From Candidatus Bathyarchaeota archaeon (GTDB taxonomy: Archaea; Thermoproteota; Bathyarchaeia; TCS64), in the NCBI GenBank assembly GCA_018396695.1, contig JAGTQU010000002.1, positions 41,007-105,006 of the forward strand: a stretch of DNA of 64,000 nt, in the 5' to 3' direction. Each line of letters opens with the position of its first letter. The stretch's first letter is position 1. The notes under the pieces were generated by a model that saw nothing but the letters and a program-made list of their open reading frames with translations, was not told the origin of the DNA and ran no database searches. Positions 52,253 through 61,353 of this stretch are shown here, piece after piece. The position numbers and the translations under genes were made by a program.

Positions 52253-54088
52253 ATGACCGCGTTGAAGAAGCCGAAAGATGAGATGCAGTATATCCTCGCA
52301 ACTGACGTAGGAAGCACCACGACTAAGGCTCGTTTCTTCTGCAGGAAGAATGGAGAGTGGAGGTTTCTAATAGCTGGAGAGGCTCCAACAACGGTTGAAG
52401 CTCCATACGAGGATGTGACTCTAGGAGTGAGAAACGCTGTTAGAGAGGTTGAAGAATTAACCGGGCACAAAATACTCTCCCCAGACGGAAGCGGTATAAT
52501 AGTGCCATATGATGGAAAGGCAGGGGTCGACCTCTACTGCACCACGAGCAGCGCGGGTGGCGGGCTCCAGATGATGGTTGCAGGTTTGATCAAGACGATG
52601 ACGGCTGAGAGCGCTAACAGGGCGGCTCTAGGAGCTGGCGCCATAGTAATGGATATAATCTCCCGCGATGATGAACGTCAACCGTTCCAGAAGATCCGTA
52701 GAATAAGAAGCCTTAGACCGGATATGATCTTGGTCGCTGGAGGGACTGATGGCGGGGCCACAGCACACGTCGTTGAGATAATTGAGCTCATTAAGGCGGC
52801 GGAGCCGAAGCCGAGACTTGGAGTCGGGTACCAACTCCCCATAATCTACGCTGGGAACAAAGAGATTAGGAAACAAGTCGACGAGATGATGGGGAAAGAC
52901 TTCGCCCTCACAATCGTCGATAATATTAGACCGTCACTCGAGGTGGAGAACACGGAACCAGCTAGGAGGGCGGTCCACGAGTTATTCATGGAGCATGTGA
53001 TGAGCCACGCCCCTGGCTACACGAAGCTGATGAAGTGGACCGACGTAGATATCATGCCTACACCTGCAGGAGAAGGGTTAGCCATGCAGCTTATAGCTAG
53101 CACCTTCAAGAAGAATGTCCTAGGAGTAGGTCTCGGAGGAGCGACGACGAACGTATATTCCATCGTCGACGGGAGATTCGTCAGAAGCGTCAGCGCAAAC
53201 CTCGGGATGAGCTACAGTGTCACGAACGTTATGAAGGAGGCAGGGGTTAGCAACATTATGAGATGGCTCCCCTTCCGATTAGAGGAAGAAGAGGTTACGA
53301 GTAGACTGTCAAACAAGATGATCAGACCTACAACAATACCCCAGACTATTGAAGACTTGATCGTCGAGCATTCTGTCGCAAGGGAGGCGTTACGCTTAGG
53401 CCTCAATCATCATAAGTCGATTGCAACCAGGTTAAAGGGTATTCAAGTCCAGCGAACTATTTCAGACATGTTCGAACAGGAACTTGAAGAGACCTATATT
53501 AAAATGATGATCATCGACATCATAGCAGGGACCGGAGGGCTCCTCAGCCACGCTCCTAGGAGGGTTCAAAGCATGTTGATCCTTATAGACGCTTTTCAGC
53601 CTGAGGGTGTAACAAGAATGTTCCAAGATAGTGTCTTCATGATGCCTCATCTAGGAGTCCTTTCAACGGTTTACAGAGAGGCTGCCTGGAACATATTCGA
53701 TAAGGATTGTCTAGTTAGACTCGGCACAGTGATAGCCCCAGCAGGCATCATCAATCCAGGGGAAACAGCGATGACGGTGGAGTTGAATATGCCCGACGGA
53801 TCCAAAATAAAGGAGAGCATAGGTTTTGGAGAAATTAAACGTATAGCGTTATCAGAGAATACAGAGATTGAAGCAGTGATCTCGCCTCATAGAGGTCTAG
53901 ACGTAGGCGCCGGATCAGGGCACCAAGTTGAGAAGCCTGTGATGGGGGGAGAAGTCGGGTTAATCCTGGATGCAAGAGGAAGACCGCTCCAGATCCCTCA
54001 GGAAGAGGCGGAGAAGAAGGCTCTACTTCTCAAATGGTTTAAAGCGTTGGATCTATATCCTCCGGATAAGCTTGAGGAGCTTGTGTGA
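52253..54088 (+). CDS. MutL/GlmL-family ASKHA ATPase
   Basis: Actin-like ATPase of about 611 residues. The phosphate-1 loop is ILATDVGSTTTKARFF, with GVGLGGATTNVYSI as phosphate-2. Adenosine-side and family stretches include LVAGGTDGGATAHVVEI, NKEIRKQVDEMM and the C-terminal VISPHRGLDVGAGSGHQVE. The family is named from glutamate mutase MutL (GlmL), proposed to help reactivate the B12 enzyme, but no mutase subunits lie here. The start is ATG 52253 by convention. It overlaps nothing and is followed by the barrel/KOW gene at 54090. A maintenance ATPase for a complex is my inference. Confidence 0.85.
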   Translation: MTALKKPKDEMQYILATDVGSTTTKARFFCRKNGEWRFLIAGEAPTTVEAPYEDVTLGVRNAVREVEELTGHKILSPDGSGIIVPYDGKAGVDLYCTTSSAGGGLQMMVAGLIKTMTAESANRAALGAGAIVMDIISRDDERQPFQKIRRIRSLRPDMILVAGGTDGGATAHVVEIIELIKAAEPKPRLGVGYQLPIIYAGNKEIRKQVDEMMGKDFALTIVDNIRPSLEVENTEPARRAVHELFMEHVMSHAPGYTKLMKWTDVDIMPTPAGEGLAMQLIASTFKKNVLGVGLGGATTNVYSIVDGRFVRSVSANLGMSYSVTNVMKEAGVSNIMRWLPFRLEEEEVTSRLSNKMIRPTTIPQTIEDLIVEHSVAREALRLGLNHHKSIATRLKGIQVQRTISDMFEQELEETYIKMMIIDIIAGTGGLLSHAPRRVQSMLILIDAFQPEGVTRMFQDSVFMMPHLGVLSTVYREAAWNIFDKDCLVRLGTVIAPAGIINPGETAMTVELNMPDGSKIKESIGFGEIKRIALSENTEIEAVISPHRGLDVGAGSGHQVEKPVMGGEVGLILDARGRPLQIPQEEAEKKALLLKWFKALDLYPPDKLEELV

Positions 54089-54089
54089 C

Positions 54090-55250
54090 ATGAAGAAGAA
54101 AAGCGTAGAAGCTGAGAAAGTTTCAAAGGAAGCCCATGCGTATACTCCGGGGCTTAAAGTAAAGAGGAGCATGACCATCAATAAGACGAGGAGGCTGCCA
54201 ATCCCTGGTGAAGTCTTCGTGAAAGTCGGGGATACCGTAGACTACAATACGATTGTTGCTAGGGCGCAGATTCGAGGAGACCCAGAGATAGTGAAGGCGG
54301 CGATAATGCTGGGGGTTGAGGCTGAAGACCTTCCAAGATACGTGAAAAAGAAGATCGATGAGAGAGTCTCGAAGGGGGAGGTTATAGCTGCGTACAACGC
54401 GCTGTTTGGACTTATAAAGAAACAAGTCGTATCACCCGTAGATGGTACTATAGAGAGCATCTCCAACGTTACAGGCCAAATCATAGTCAGAGGGCTCCCT
54501 ATGCCAGTCGATGTGGAGGCTTACATACCTGGAAAAGTCATCGAGGTTATGCCAAATGAGGGGGCTGTAATATCCACTAATTCGGCATTTATCCAAGGCA
54601 TCTTCGGGATAGGCGGAGAGACTCATGGGAGACTTAGAATAGCTGTTGAGAATCCTCAGGAAACGCTGAGTGAAGACCTGATAACCTCTGAAGATAAGGG
54701 AAAGGTTCTGATCGGGGGGAGCTTAGTTACATACGAGGCTTTGAAGAAGGCGGTAGAGATGGGAGTATCATGCATTGTGGCAGGAGGAATCCGGTATAGA
54801 GACATCACGAAGTTTATGGGGACGGAGATAGGGGTAGCGATAACGGGTGAAGAAGAGGTCGGGCTAACCTTGATAATTACAGAGGGCTTCGGCAAGATGA
54901 ATATGTCTCAGCACACATTTGACCTTCTGAAAAAGTTTGAAGGATATATGGCTTCAGTTAACGGCGCAACTCAGATAAGGGCAGGTGTCCTCAGGCCTGA
55001 GATAATAATCCCCCACTCAGAAGCCTCTAAGCAGTCTGATGAGGATGAGCTTGCGATGGGTATGCAGCCCGGAACTCCAGTTCGAATAATAAGGCAACCG
55101 TACTTCGGGGCGATTGGAAAGGTATTCAGACTTCCGGTCGAGCTTCAGAAACTTGAGTCAGAGTCGCTGGTTAGGGTCGTTGAAGTAAAGCTAGAGAACG
55201 GCGAGATCGTGACGGTGCCTAGGGCTAACGTTGAAATAATCGAGGAGTAG
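54090..55250 (+). CDS. Barrel and KOW-domain protein partnered with MutL
   Basis: Protein of 386 residues starting at ATG 54090, just after the MutL stop (TGA 54086-54088), with GAGGAG about 10 nt upstream. The N-terminus has two biotinyl/lipoyl-like half barrels (PIPGEVFVKVGDTVDYN and VVSPVDGTIESISN) without the MKM lysine. A C-terminal KOW-like motif reads PYFGAIGKVFRLPVE with VEVKLENGEIVTVP, as in NusG. GIFGIGGETHG is a glycine-rich core segment. The family is not characterised. Tight coupling to mutL suggests a shared complex. Confidence 0.75.
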   Translation: MKKKSVEAEKVSKEAHAYTPGLKVKRSMTINKTRRLPIPGEVFVKVGDTVDYNTIVARAQIRGDPEIVKAAIMLGVEAEDLPRYVKKKIDERVSKGEVIAAYNALFGLIKKQVVSPVDGTIESISNVTGQIIVRGLPMPVDVEAYIPGKVIEVMPNEGAVISTNSAFIQGIFGIGGETHGRLRIAVENPQETLSEDLITSEDKGKVLIGGSLVTYEALKKAVEMGVSCIVAGGIRYRDITKFMGTEIGVAITGEEEVGLTLIITEGFGKMNMSQHTFDLLKKFEGYMASVNGATQIRAGVLRPEIIIPHSEASKQSDEDELAMGMQPGTPVRIIRQPYFGAIGKVFRLPVELQKLESESLVRVVEVKLENGEIVTVPRANVEIIEE

Positions 55251-55315
55251 CATACTCCATACTTTAAACCCATAAACTAGATTTTTAATCAACAAAAAAA
55301 TGGAATTTAAAAAAA

Positions 55316-55672
55316 TCACTTTGTCGTAATCGTATATTTAACGCCGAGCGGGGAGAGAGCTTCGTCAATCTTGGCGATGAGGTTATTAATATCGCTTTGC
55401 GTTGGATTCTTAAACCATTCAAAGAAGAAGTCATATTCTCCCAGAATCATCCCAGACTTGCTGATTATCTTATCGCATCGCTCTTCAGAGATTTTAGCCA
55501 CCCCTATCTGCGAGAAATATTCCATTACTCCTGTATTCGTGTTGAATTCTGGTCCCCCAAAAGCGATGGTAGTATCCATTATGCATACTTCAGGCATGTC
55601 AACCGATATCTTCTCAAGAGCCCTTATCGCCTTCAAAAGGGGTGGTCCATAGATCTTTACAAAACTCCTCAT
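55316..55672 (-). CDS. Hypothetical protein, 118 residues
   Basis: Protein with a mixed alpha/beta pattern: KIYGPPLLKAIRALEKISVD, then VCIMDTTIAFGGPEF, and GEYDFFFEWFKNPTQ followed by helix DINNLIAKIDEALSPLG. It could be a small ligand-binding or ferredoxin-like fold, but I recognise no family. The two cysteines (VCIMD, RCDKI) do not form a site. It is a single gene on the minus strand. An inverted repeat TTAACG-GT-CGTTAA lies about 95 nt upstream. Confidence 0.6.
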   Translation of the reverse strand: MRSFVKIYGPPLLKAIRALEKISVDMPEVCIMDTTIAFGGPEFNTNTGVMEYFSQIGVAKISEERCDKIISKSGMILGEYDFFFEWFKNPTQSDINNLIAKIDEALSPLGVKYTITTK

Positions 55673-55766
55673 ATATATCCCAAAATAGATTCTCTACACG
55701 TTCTTATTTTAATATTTATCTAAAAATGATAACTTGAAAAAGGACTAATTACCTTTATTACACCTT

Positions 55767-55780
55767 TTAACGGTCGTTAA
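55767..55780. promoter_or_regulatory. Inverted repeat upstream of the 55316-55672 gene
   Basis: TTAACG-GT-CGTTAA, perfect 6-bp arms with a 2-nt spacer, lies in the gap between the pcn stop and the hypothetical gene. It could be an operator. Support is only the symmetry. Confidence 0.35.
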
Positions 55781-55853
55781 TAGAAGCATATCTATCTTCC
55801 GAATAGGATTATTTAACAGCTTAAGATTGTTTATAAGATGTTCTTTTTAGGGG

Positions 55854-56603
55854 TTAGACCCCAATACAAGGAGCTAGATAGTAAACGAGCCTTCCTTGAG
55901 GGAGCTCGAAACTCATCTTTATTGGCATATCTGTTGAAAGCTCTAGTTGAGCGACTTCGCTTGAGACACTCGCCGTATTAACTATATCCTGCAGATAGCT
56001 CAAAGTGAAAGTAGCGTTGGAGTCCTCCTCAGACTTCAACTCTATGATATCATCCGCTCCCTTCTCCCAGAGGCTCGATGCGCTTCCCATGTCACCTGCT
56101 GCACTGATTTTGACCCCGCTGTTGGTTATCTCGAGTTTCACATGTTCGCTTACAAGGGAGGCGTCCCTTATCGCCTTCCTAAGGCTTTGTGTGAGCATAC
56201 GGGCGCGGGATTTGAAAAATATGTTCGGGGACGGAACCTCCTCATCGACCGGCTCTAGGACAGGCATTAGAAACCTCCTTGTATGACCTCCCCTCTTGCA
56301 TTGGATTAAAAGCATGTTTTCTTTATCGAGTTTTATCTCTAGTTGCTCATCCTTCTCAACCCTGTCAAGAAATTTGAGTAGCTCATTAATGTTCAGAGTC
56401 AGCTTAGTCTCTTCGTCTAACAGGTATCTTTTGAAAAACTCTTTAGGTAGCTCAAAGTCCACCATCGCGACGTGGCTGGGATCCATTGCAACGAGCTTGA
56501 TCTGAGACTCATCGACCAAGAAATTACCTCTCTCAACGATTACCGAGAGTGCTTTAACCAGGTTGCGGAAAGATTCGATGCTTGAAACCTCAAAATCAAA
56601 CAA
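55854..56603 (-). CDS. pcn: DNA polymerase sliding clamp PCNA
   Basis: Ring-forming clamp of 249 residues that gives processivity to DNA polymerase and binds PIP-box proteins. Typical stretches are FRNLVKALSVIVERGNFLVDE, the basic helix and AMDPSHVAMVDFELP, the inter-domain linker MPVLEPVDEEVPSP, and the C-terminal LVYYLAPCI. Archaeal homotrimer length fits. It lies at the head of an information-processing run on the minus strand, 65 nt downstream of tfs. Confidence 0.95.
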   Translation of the reverse strand: MFDFEVSSIESFRNLVKALSVIVERGNFLVDESQIKLVAMDPSHVAMVDFELPKEFFKRYLLDEETKLTLNINELLKFLDRVEKDEQLEIKLDKENMLLIQCKRGGHTRRFLMPVLEPVDEEVPSPNIFFKSRARMLTQSLRKAIRDASLVSEHVKLEITNSGVKISAAGDMGSASSLWEKGADDIIELKSEEDSNATFTLSYLQDIVNTASVSSEVAQLELSTDMPIKMSFELPQGRLVYYLAPCIGV

Positions 56604-56667
56604 AGATAATCCTCCGATATACAGATGCGTGTTAACTAAATATCTTTAGCGCTAAAAAGCTGTTTGG

Positions 56668-56988
56668 TCAGCTGTACTCGCGCCAAGTATAATCGCATTT
56701 GGTGCACCGATAGAACTGGGTTGAGCTTTCGTCTATCCCCCTTGTCTGAACCATCCACCAATACGCCATGCTGTTACCGCACATAGGGCATTTGATCTTG
56801 ACTTGAGGAGTCGTCCTCAAGTTCAGCTCCTTTTTGCCTATTATTACAACCTTATCTTTTTCAGCCCCATGTTTCGAGTATATTACATCTTTCTCTATCA
56901 TTTCCTCGGTACCGCATTTCGGGCAGACTAATGCTTGTTTCTCTCGATCTATGGTTAGAATAGATCCGCATCGAGAGCAGAACTTCAT
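56668..56988 (-). CDS. tfs: Transcription factor S (TFS, RNA polymerase cleavage factor)
   Basis: TFIIS-like factor of 106 residues that stimulates cleavage of backtracked RNA. Two zinc ribbons are present: N-terminal FCSRCGS...CPKCG and C-terminal KCPMCGN...YRCTKCDYTW. The acidic pair of the catalytic loop is visible as RGIDESST (often RSADE). I chose ATG 56988 (MKFCSRCGS), after GAGG, because the longer frame from 57057 adds a non-family leader and runs toward the DUF99 gene. Confidence 0.93.
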   Translation of the reverse strand: MKFCSRCGSILTIDREKQALVCPKCGTEEMIEKDVIYSKHGAEKDKVVIIGKKELNLRTTPQVKIKCPMCGNSMAYWWMVQTRGIDESSTQFYRCTKCDYTWREYS

Positions 56989-57044
56989 CAAAAGTAACCT
57001 CGCGTTTTTAATCTGACTGCGGATCCTCCTTTTAAAGGTTTTGT

Positions 57045-57578
57045 CTACTCGCAACAAGCTAGAGAATCAAGTATGAGGTTAGCGACTCTGAGACATTCAG
57101 GTAACGCTTCATCGAGCCGGGAGGCCATTTTAATAACCCTTTCAGCTGTGCGAGGTTTTAAACCGAGGGATGTAATGTTTAAGATTGTCTCTTCTTTTTT
57201 AATCTGGAAGTGAGTTGCGCCCTCCCATAGGAGTGGGGGGTTGATGTTAAAAGATAAAATTAACACAGGCTTTTTAACGGATTGTGCAAGTCTTAAAGGG
57301 TCTAGAGACTCTGCCTCATAAGAGATTGGATGCTCCAATATTATAATCCGAACTTGTTCGTAATGGGGAGAAGATAGAATCATATTGACAACATCTGGGA
57401 TTAGATCAGTCCCTTTAGTTATGCTTTTCATTACGCCGTCTAGTAGAGAGTTTCCACGAAACACAACTCCAACAATGTTGAACCCTTCCCCCAGGATCCT
57501 CTTTCTTATGGCTATTCCAAGAGTCCTGACTTCTCTTTTCACCTGTCTTATAGGGGGGGATATGATTTCTTTCATCAA
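57045..57578 (-). CDS. DUF99 family protein (endonuclease V-like fold)
   Basis: Protein of 177 residues of DUF99, related in fold to endonuclease V. The conserved pattern is IVGVVFRGNSLLDGVMKS with VRIIILEHPISYEAESLD and a late ALPECLRVANLI. Function is not known; a DNA- or RNA-directed nuclease role is suggested by fold. Its start overlaps the rpoL stop by 4 nt, so it is cotranscribed with rpoL and csl4. Confidence 0.85.
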   Translation of the reverse strand: MMKEIISPPIRQVKREVRTLGIAIRKRILGEGFNIVGVVFRGNSLLDGVMKSITKGTDLIPDVVNMILSSPHYEQVRIIILEHPISYEAESLDPLRLAQSVKKPVLILSFNINPPLLWEGATHFQIKKEETILNITSLGLKPRTAERVIKMASRLDEALPECLRVANLILDSLACCE

Positions 57579-57886
57579 CTTGCCTGTTTCTCACGGTTTA
57601 TCTCTGTAAATAAAATCTGTTTCTCAAAGTCCGAAAGAAACTCATTAAGCATGATCTTTGCATTTTCTGCAGCCTCTACTAGAGCTTCCTCAGGGGATTT
57701 CCCATCGTTAGTCACGACCGTTAAGATTGATTTATTCATGAGAGGGTGGGGTTTTGAATATCCAGCCATCTTAACATATTTCAGTCTCAGAAGAGAGCTT
57801 TGAAGAAGGTTGAGAAGAGTATGCCCCTCATCTCCAACTTCCATCATTATACGATCCTGATCGCGTTTAACTATGTTAAGCTTCAA
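57575..57886 (-). CDS. rpoL: DNA-directed RNA polymerase subunit L (Rpb11-like)
   Basis: Subunit of 103 residues that pairs with subunit D to start RNA polymerase assembly. Its pattern is MEVGDEGHTLLNLLQSSLLR, YVKMAGYSKPHPLMNKS and a long C-terminal helix AENAKIMLNEFLSDFEK. Length fits archaeal RpoL. It overlaps csl4 upstream and DUF99 downstream by 4 nt each, which is a typical archaeal coupling. Confidence 0.93.
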   Translation of the reverse strand: MKLNIVKRDQDRIMMEVGDEGHTLLNLLQSSLLRLKYVKMAGYSKPHPLMNKSILTVVTNDGKSPEEALVEAAENAKIMLNEFLSDFEKQILFTEINREKQAS

Positions 57887-58449
57887 TTCAGTTCCTCCGC
57901 ACCGTATGATGTGGATATCTTTCTACGCTCAACACGCCCGCACCTTGGACATGCTAACCTGTTTCTATGATTCTCGAGGAACATTCCACATTTAGAACAG
58001 TAAGCATATACCACTCCATAATCTGAACTGTCAATAGATAGTTGAAGAATCCTATTTTTAGTATTGATGATCTTAGCCTTCACGATATCTCCGTTTCTAA
58101 CCTCCATTAACATATTTCTGTTGCCATCTAAGCTTTGGATTATACCAGTGTAGGGAGAGGGGAGCAACTTACCATCGAGTATGAATACATCGACCATTGC
58201 ATCGTGTCTCATGACCGATCCTACTTCTCCATAGACCTCCATTCCCTCCCTAGGAAGCAGCAGGCTACGGTTTATCTTTGAGACAGCTAACTCCCTCTTC
58301 GACGGATCATATCTAATCGTCCCGAGCTCAGCCGACCTAATCACTCCGTTCTTCTGATACAATCCTGAGCCTGGAAAGAACTCTTCGACTACCCCTAACC
58401 TTTCGCCAGGGAAGACGATTCCTCCTTGAATTTTGGCTTGCTTCGACAT
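57883..58449 (-). CDS. csl4: Exosome RNA-binding subunit Csl4
   Basis: Cap subunit of the archaeal RNA exosome, 188 residues. It has an N-terminal domain GIVFPGERLGVVEEF, a central S1 domain (residues about 65-140, including GDIVKAKIINTKNRILQLSI) and a C-terminal zinc ribbon CSKCGMFLENHRNRLACPRCG. It recruits DnaG to the exosome; dnaG is also in this window. It starts the csl4-rpoL-DUF99 block. Rrp41/42 are not here. Confidence 0.93.
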   Translation of the reverse strand: MSKQAKIQGGIVFPGERLGVVEEFFPGSGLYQKNGVIRSAELGTIRYDPSKRELAVSKINRSLLLPREGMEVYGEVGSVMRHDAMVDVFILDGKLLPSPYTGIIQSLDGNRNMLMEVRNGDIVKAKIINTKNRILQLSIDSSDYGVVYAYCSKCGMFLENHRNRLACPRCGRVERRKISTSYGAEELN

Positions 58450-58576
58450 TTTCTTCGTTCCTCTTGATGTGTGTTGAGCCTTTCGAAGATTTGATTACAT
58501 CAGAAGCCCTTAAACCTTCCCCTCAAAAGAGGCTTACTCTTAAACAAGACTTGAAGATTGGCGTTTCCTCAAGAGC

Positions 58577-59206
58577 TCAGGATCGAATAATCCTGAGCAT
58601 ATCTACAGCCACCATCTTGCTAGGTTTTCTATGAAACTCGAAGAGACGAGGGATCTTGATTCTACTGCTCAAGACCACGGAGACTTCAAAACCTCTCCTT
58701 CTAACGTATTCGATTATGAAGTCTCTTGAACTGCTTTTATGTATAGAGTAGATTACTCTCGAGAGAGTCATTGAAACGGATAAGAATCGAACGTCCATGT
58801 GTCTCTTCTTAGTTCCGAAAGAGGGGTTCATTATCACTGTATCGAATACTCCGCGAATTGCGCTGATGTCGCCGATGATCCAATAGATGTTATCTGTATG
58901 GATAACCTCTTTAGCGTTATTTACGGCGGTTCTAACGGCGTCTGGGTCGATATCGATCCCGACAACGCTTTGAGCGCCTAGAATCTTGGCGCCTATACCT
59001 AACCTTCCAGATCCGCATCCTAGATCAATGATCGACTTACCCTGAACATCGTCGAAAATGAATGAGGCAGTGAACAACAGCTCGGCGGCGATGTCAGCAG
59101 GCGTCGTATATTGTTCGAGTTCAACCTTAGGAGATAAGTGGGGCTTCATTTTTTCAAGCATTTTTTCGATCTCTATCCTTGGAGGGATTCTTTCCAACCC
59201 TCCCAC
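58577..59206 (-). CDS. METTL5-like RNA methyltransferase with NPSF in place of NPPF
   Basis: Class I methyltransferase of 209 residues. The SAM loop is IIDLGCGSGRLGIGAKILGA, then GIDIDPDAVRTA. The family motif NPPFGTK, catalytic for N6-adenine methylation in METTL5, reads NPSFGTKKRHMD here (Pro to Ser). The change may weaken or alter the activity, or the nearby residues may compensate. METTL5 relatives modify small-subunit rRNA. The start region overlaps the end of dph2 by 34 nt. Confidence 0.82.
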   Translation of the reverse strand: MGGLERIPPRIEIEKMLEKMKPHLSPKVELEQYTTPADIAAELLFTASFIFDDVQGKSIIDLGCGSGRLGIGAKILGAQSVVGIDIDPDAVRTAVNNAKEVIHTDNIYWIIGDISAIRGVFDTVIMNPSFGTKKRHMDVRFLSVSMTLSRVIYSIHKSSSRDFIIEYVRRRGFEVSVVLSSRIKIPRLFEFHRKPSKMVAVDMLRIIRS

Positions 59207-60174
59207 CAGCCTTTCAATCCAAGCATAATAAGGGCTTCATCCCAGTTTATGATAGGTTTAGGGAGAGGAATATCTCCGTCTAAGACGATTCTGGGGCAAG
59301 CAGTATTAACGAAGGCTTCAAACTCTGAGAAGTTCATGAGATTCTCAACCTGAACCTCATCCAAGCATATGGTAACAGCTTCCTTTCCCGCTGATTTAAG
59401 CGTCTCTCTTAGCTGTTCGGCTATCTTCATTTTAAGCTGACCGGGTTTAATGCTGACTATGACGCCGAAGAGGCTTGCCTTTCTAGCAGCCTCTATCGCA
59501 GCCATCCTTCGCATGGCAAACCTATTCAACTCCGATTCTCCGATCGTGTAGACGGTTAGGGTGTACGGGTCAGCAGCCACTACAGGTTTTCGAGTAGCAT
59601 ATGCGAGACCGAGGGGGTGAAAGCGTCCGCCGCCGATGAAGAGGAATCCATCAACTTTTGCAGCCACATCGATAGAGGAACTGTAGTCGCACCCTAAAAC
59701 CTGGCCTTTTTCATGAGCCTTCTTACCTTCACCTCCAACGACGACAGAGTATCCCTTTTTCTTTAAACAGTTAGCAGCTTCCTCGAGCTGATGAGAGTGT
59801 TGGATGGTCGTCGCCAATCCTATCCTCCCCCATCCTTTTAAGAAAGGGGAGGCGGAGTCTATGAGCTTATCCACCTCGAAATTGACCCTGGCGTTGATGT
59901 AGATCAAGGGTATCTTTTCATCCAAGACCATTTTATCATGCCCATAATGGATTATCAAGTCAGCGTTAACAGCCTCTCCCTGATGAAAGGCTAGGTCGCA
60001 TCCACCATAACATGATCCTCCGTGTAGAAAGTACTCGGCGTCGGTCCTCTCACTTAAAGACTTGATAATTTCGAAGGCTCTTGGTCTCAATCCGTCAGGA
60101 AGCTGCAGGAGGACTCTTCTAGAGCCTCTTTTTCTAACCTCTTCCGAGACACGTTCTATCTCTAAATCATACAA
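59173..60174 (-). CDS. dph2: Diphthamide biosynthesis enzyme Dph2
   Basis: Radical iron-sulfur enzyme of 333 residues that adds the 3-amino-3-carboxypropyl group from SAM to the EF-2 histidine. The three cluster cysteines are in YGGCDLAFH, VLGCDYSSS and NTACPRIVLD. Domain I begins at RRVLLQLPDGLRPRAFE. It acts with the DPH6-like ligase encoded at 10550. It overlaps the METTL5-like gene by 34 nt downstream and has a short leader upstream. Confidence 0.94.
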   Translation of the reverse strand: MYDLEIERVSEEVRKRGSRRVLLQLPDGLRPRAFEIIKSLSERTDAEYFLHGGSCYGGCDLAFHQGEAVNADLIIHYGHDKMVLDEKIPLIYINARVNFEVDKLIDSASPFLKGWGRIGLATTIQHSHQLEEAANCLKKKGYSVVVGGEGKKAHEKGQVLGCDYSSSIDVAAKVDGFLFIGGGRFHPLGLAYATRKPVVAADPYTLTVYTIGESELNRFAMRRMAAIEAARKASLFGVIVSIKPGQLKMKIAEQLRETLKSAGKEAVTICLDEVQVENLMNFSEFEAFVNTACPRIVLDGDIPLPKPIINWDEALIMLGLKGWWEGWKESLQG

Positions 60175-60231
60175 GTCAAACCTGTAGAAGGATCTATTAT
60201 TGCATGTTTTTATCTATTAGGTTCTATGCCT

Positions 60232-60729
60232 CTAATTATTCGGTCTCACAACTATCCTACTTTTTACCGGAAACTTTGCCGCAGCCCTCTCAAGAGCCTC
60301 TTTCGCTACCTCTATGCCGTTCTCAGTAACCTCTGCACGGATGATGGGCTCACCTCGCATAACTCTTGCAGCTGTGCCTACAGGTTTACCATAAGCCTTC
60401 TTCATACCTTCTTGGAACCTGTCCGCTTGAGCTACGTTCACCCTCTTATGTTCCCTGAGTACCACGTGCGGATACGGGATCACCTTCATCGCATACCCTT
60501 CTCGCCCCAGCTTCAATTCTAACAACCTGTTAGCGGCAATCCTGGCTGACTCGAGAGCATTGTGTCGAATCTGGGCGTTCTCTAAGTTTATCAGCTCAAC
60601 CGTGTAAGGGTAATCGCGGCTGGTGTCCCCCATGGTAAACTTGGTTATTTTGGATCCTGGAACTCCGCCCATGAAGGTTCTCCTAGTATATGGCATCCCT
60701 TTAATATCTTTAAAGTTACGTGCCTTCAA
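60232..60729 (-). CDS. rpl10e: Large ribosomal subunit protein uL16 (archaeal L10e)
   Basis: Ribosomal protein of 165 residues at the peptidyl-transferase and GTPase-centre side of the 50S subunit. It has the basic start ARNFKDIKGMPYTRRTFM, GVPGSKITKFTMGD, the central VELINLENAQIRHNALES and the C-terminal KFPVKSRIVVRP. It lies 45 nt downstream of the DUF655 gene and likely shares its promoter. Confidence 0.95.
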   Translation of the reverse strand: MKARNFKDIKGMPYTRRTFMGGVPGSKITKFTMGDTSRDYPYTVELINLENAQIRHNALESARIAANRLLELKLGREGYAMKVIPYPHVVLREHKRVNVAQADRFQEGMKKAYGKPVGTAARVMRGEPIIRAEVTENGIEVAKEALERAAAKFPVKSRIVVRPNN

Positions 60730-60774
60730 TGTTTATCCACCATCAATCATGAGAGGACTCTTAAAAATTTGGTG

Positions 60775-61353
60775 CTAGATCGGTCTCGTGAAGAGCTGAT
60801 ATTTCTCGCTGCTCGAGAGTTCGTCGAGAACCCTTCGCGCAAGCATTTTCACAGGATCTGAAATATTAACTCGTTGCTGAAGGTCTTCGAAGCTAGTGAA
60901 TGGTTTTTTCTCCCTCTGCTCCAATATCTGCCACATGAGCTTTTTACCGATCCCTGGGATGAGTTCAAGGGAATGCATCCTAGGGGTGACGGGTTGAGAA
61001 GTATTGAAAAAGTTGATGAATGGCTTCTCATTTGACGTGATTATCGTTTCAACTACTGTAGGGAGCTCGGACTTGGCGGTGGAAGTGAGGTCATTATATG
61101 TGATCCTGCCGATGATGTGATAGATCTTCGATCTGCCAGACTTTCCAATGTAGATTCGTTCACGGATCTTGAAGGTCGCGTTTCTAATTGGCTCAGCCTC
61201 CAAAAGCGTAAAGAAACTCTCTCCAACCAGCTGGATAATATTTCGAGCATGGTACGTAGGATGAGCTATACCAGGTCTTCCGTGCGGGAGATCATCGAGG
61301 ACGTATGCATACTCTTCATACCTCTTGTTTGCATATGTGTCTTGCCGAATCAA
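60775..61353 (-). CDS. DUF655 RNA-binding protein with helix-hairpin-helix
   Basis: Protein of 192 residues. The N-terminal half is an OB-like domain with RYEEYAYVLDDLPHGRPGI and RERIYIGKSGRSKIYHIIGR. The C-terminal half has a helix-hairpin-helix pattern LELIPGIGKKLMWQILEQR. DUF655 is archaeal and usually lies near translation or RNA-polymerase genes, as it does here. The function is not settled; RNA binding is likely from the fold. Confidence 0.85.
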   Translation of the reverse strand: MIRQDTYANKRYEEYAYVLDDLPHGRPGIAHPTYHARNIIQLVGESFFTLLEAEPIRNATFKIRERIYIGKSGRSKIYHIIGRITYNDLTSTAKSELPTVVETIITSNEKPFINFFNTSQPVTPRMHSLELIPGIGKKLMWQILEQREKKPFTSFEDLQQRVNISDPVKMLARRVLDELSSSEKYQLFTRPI

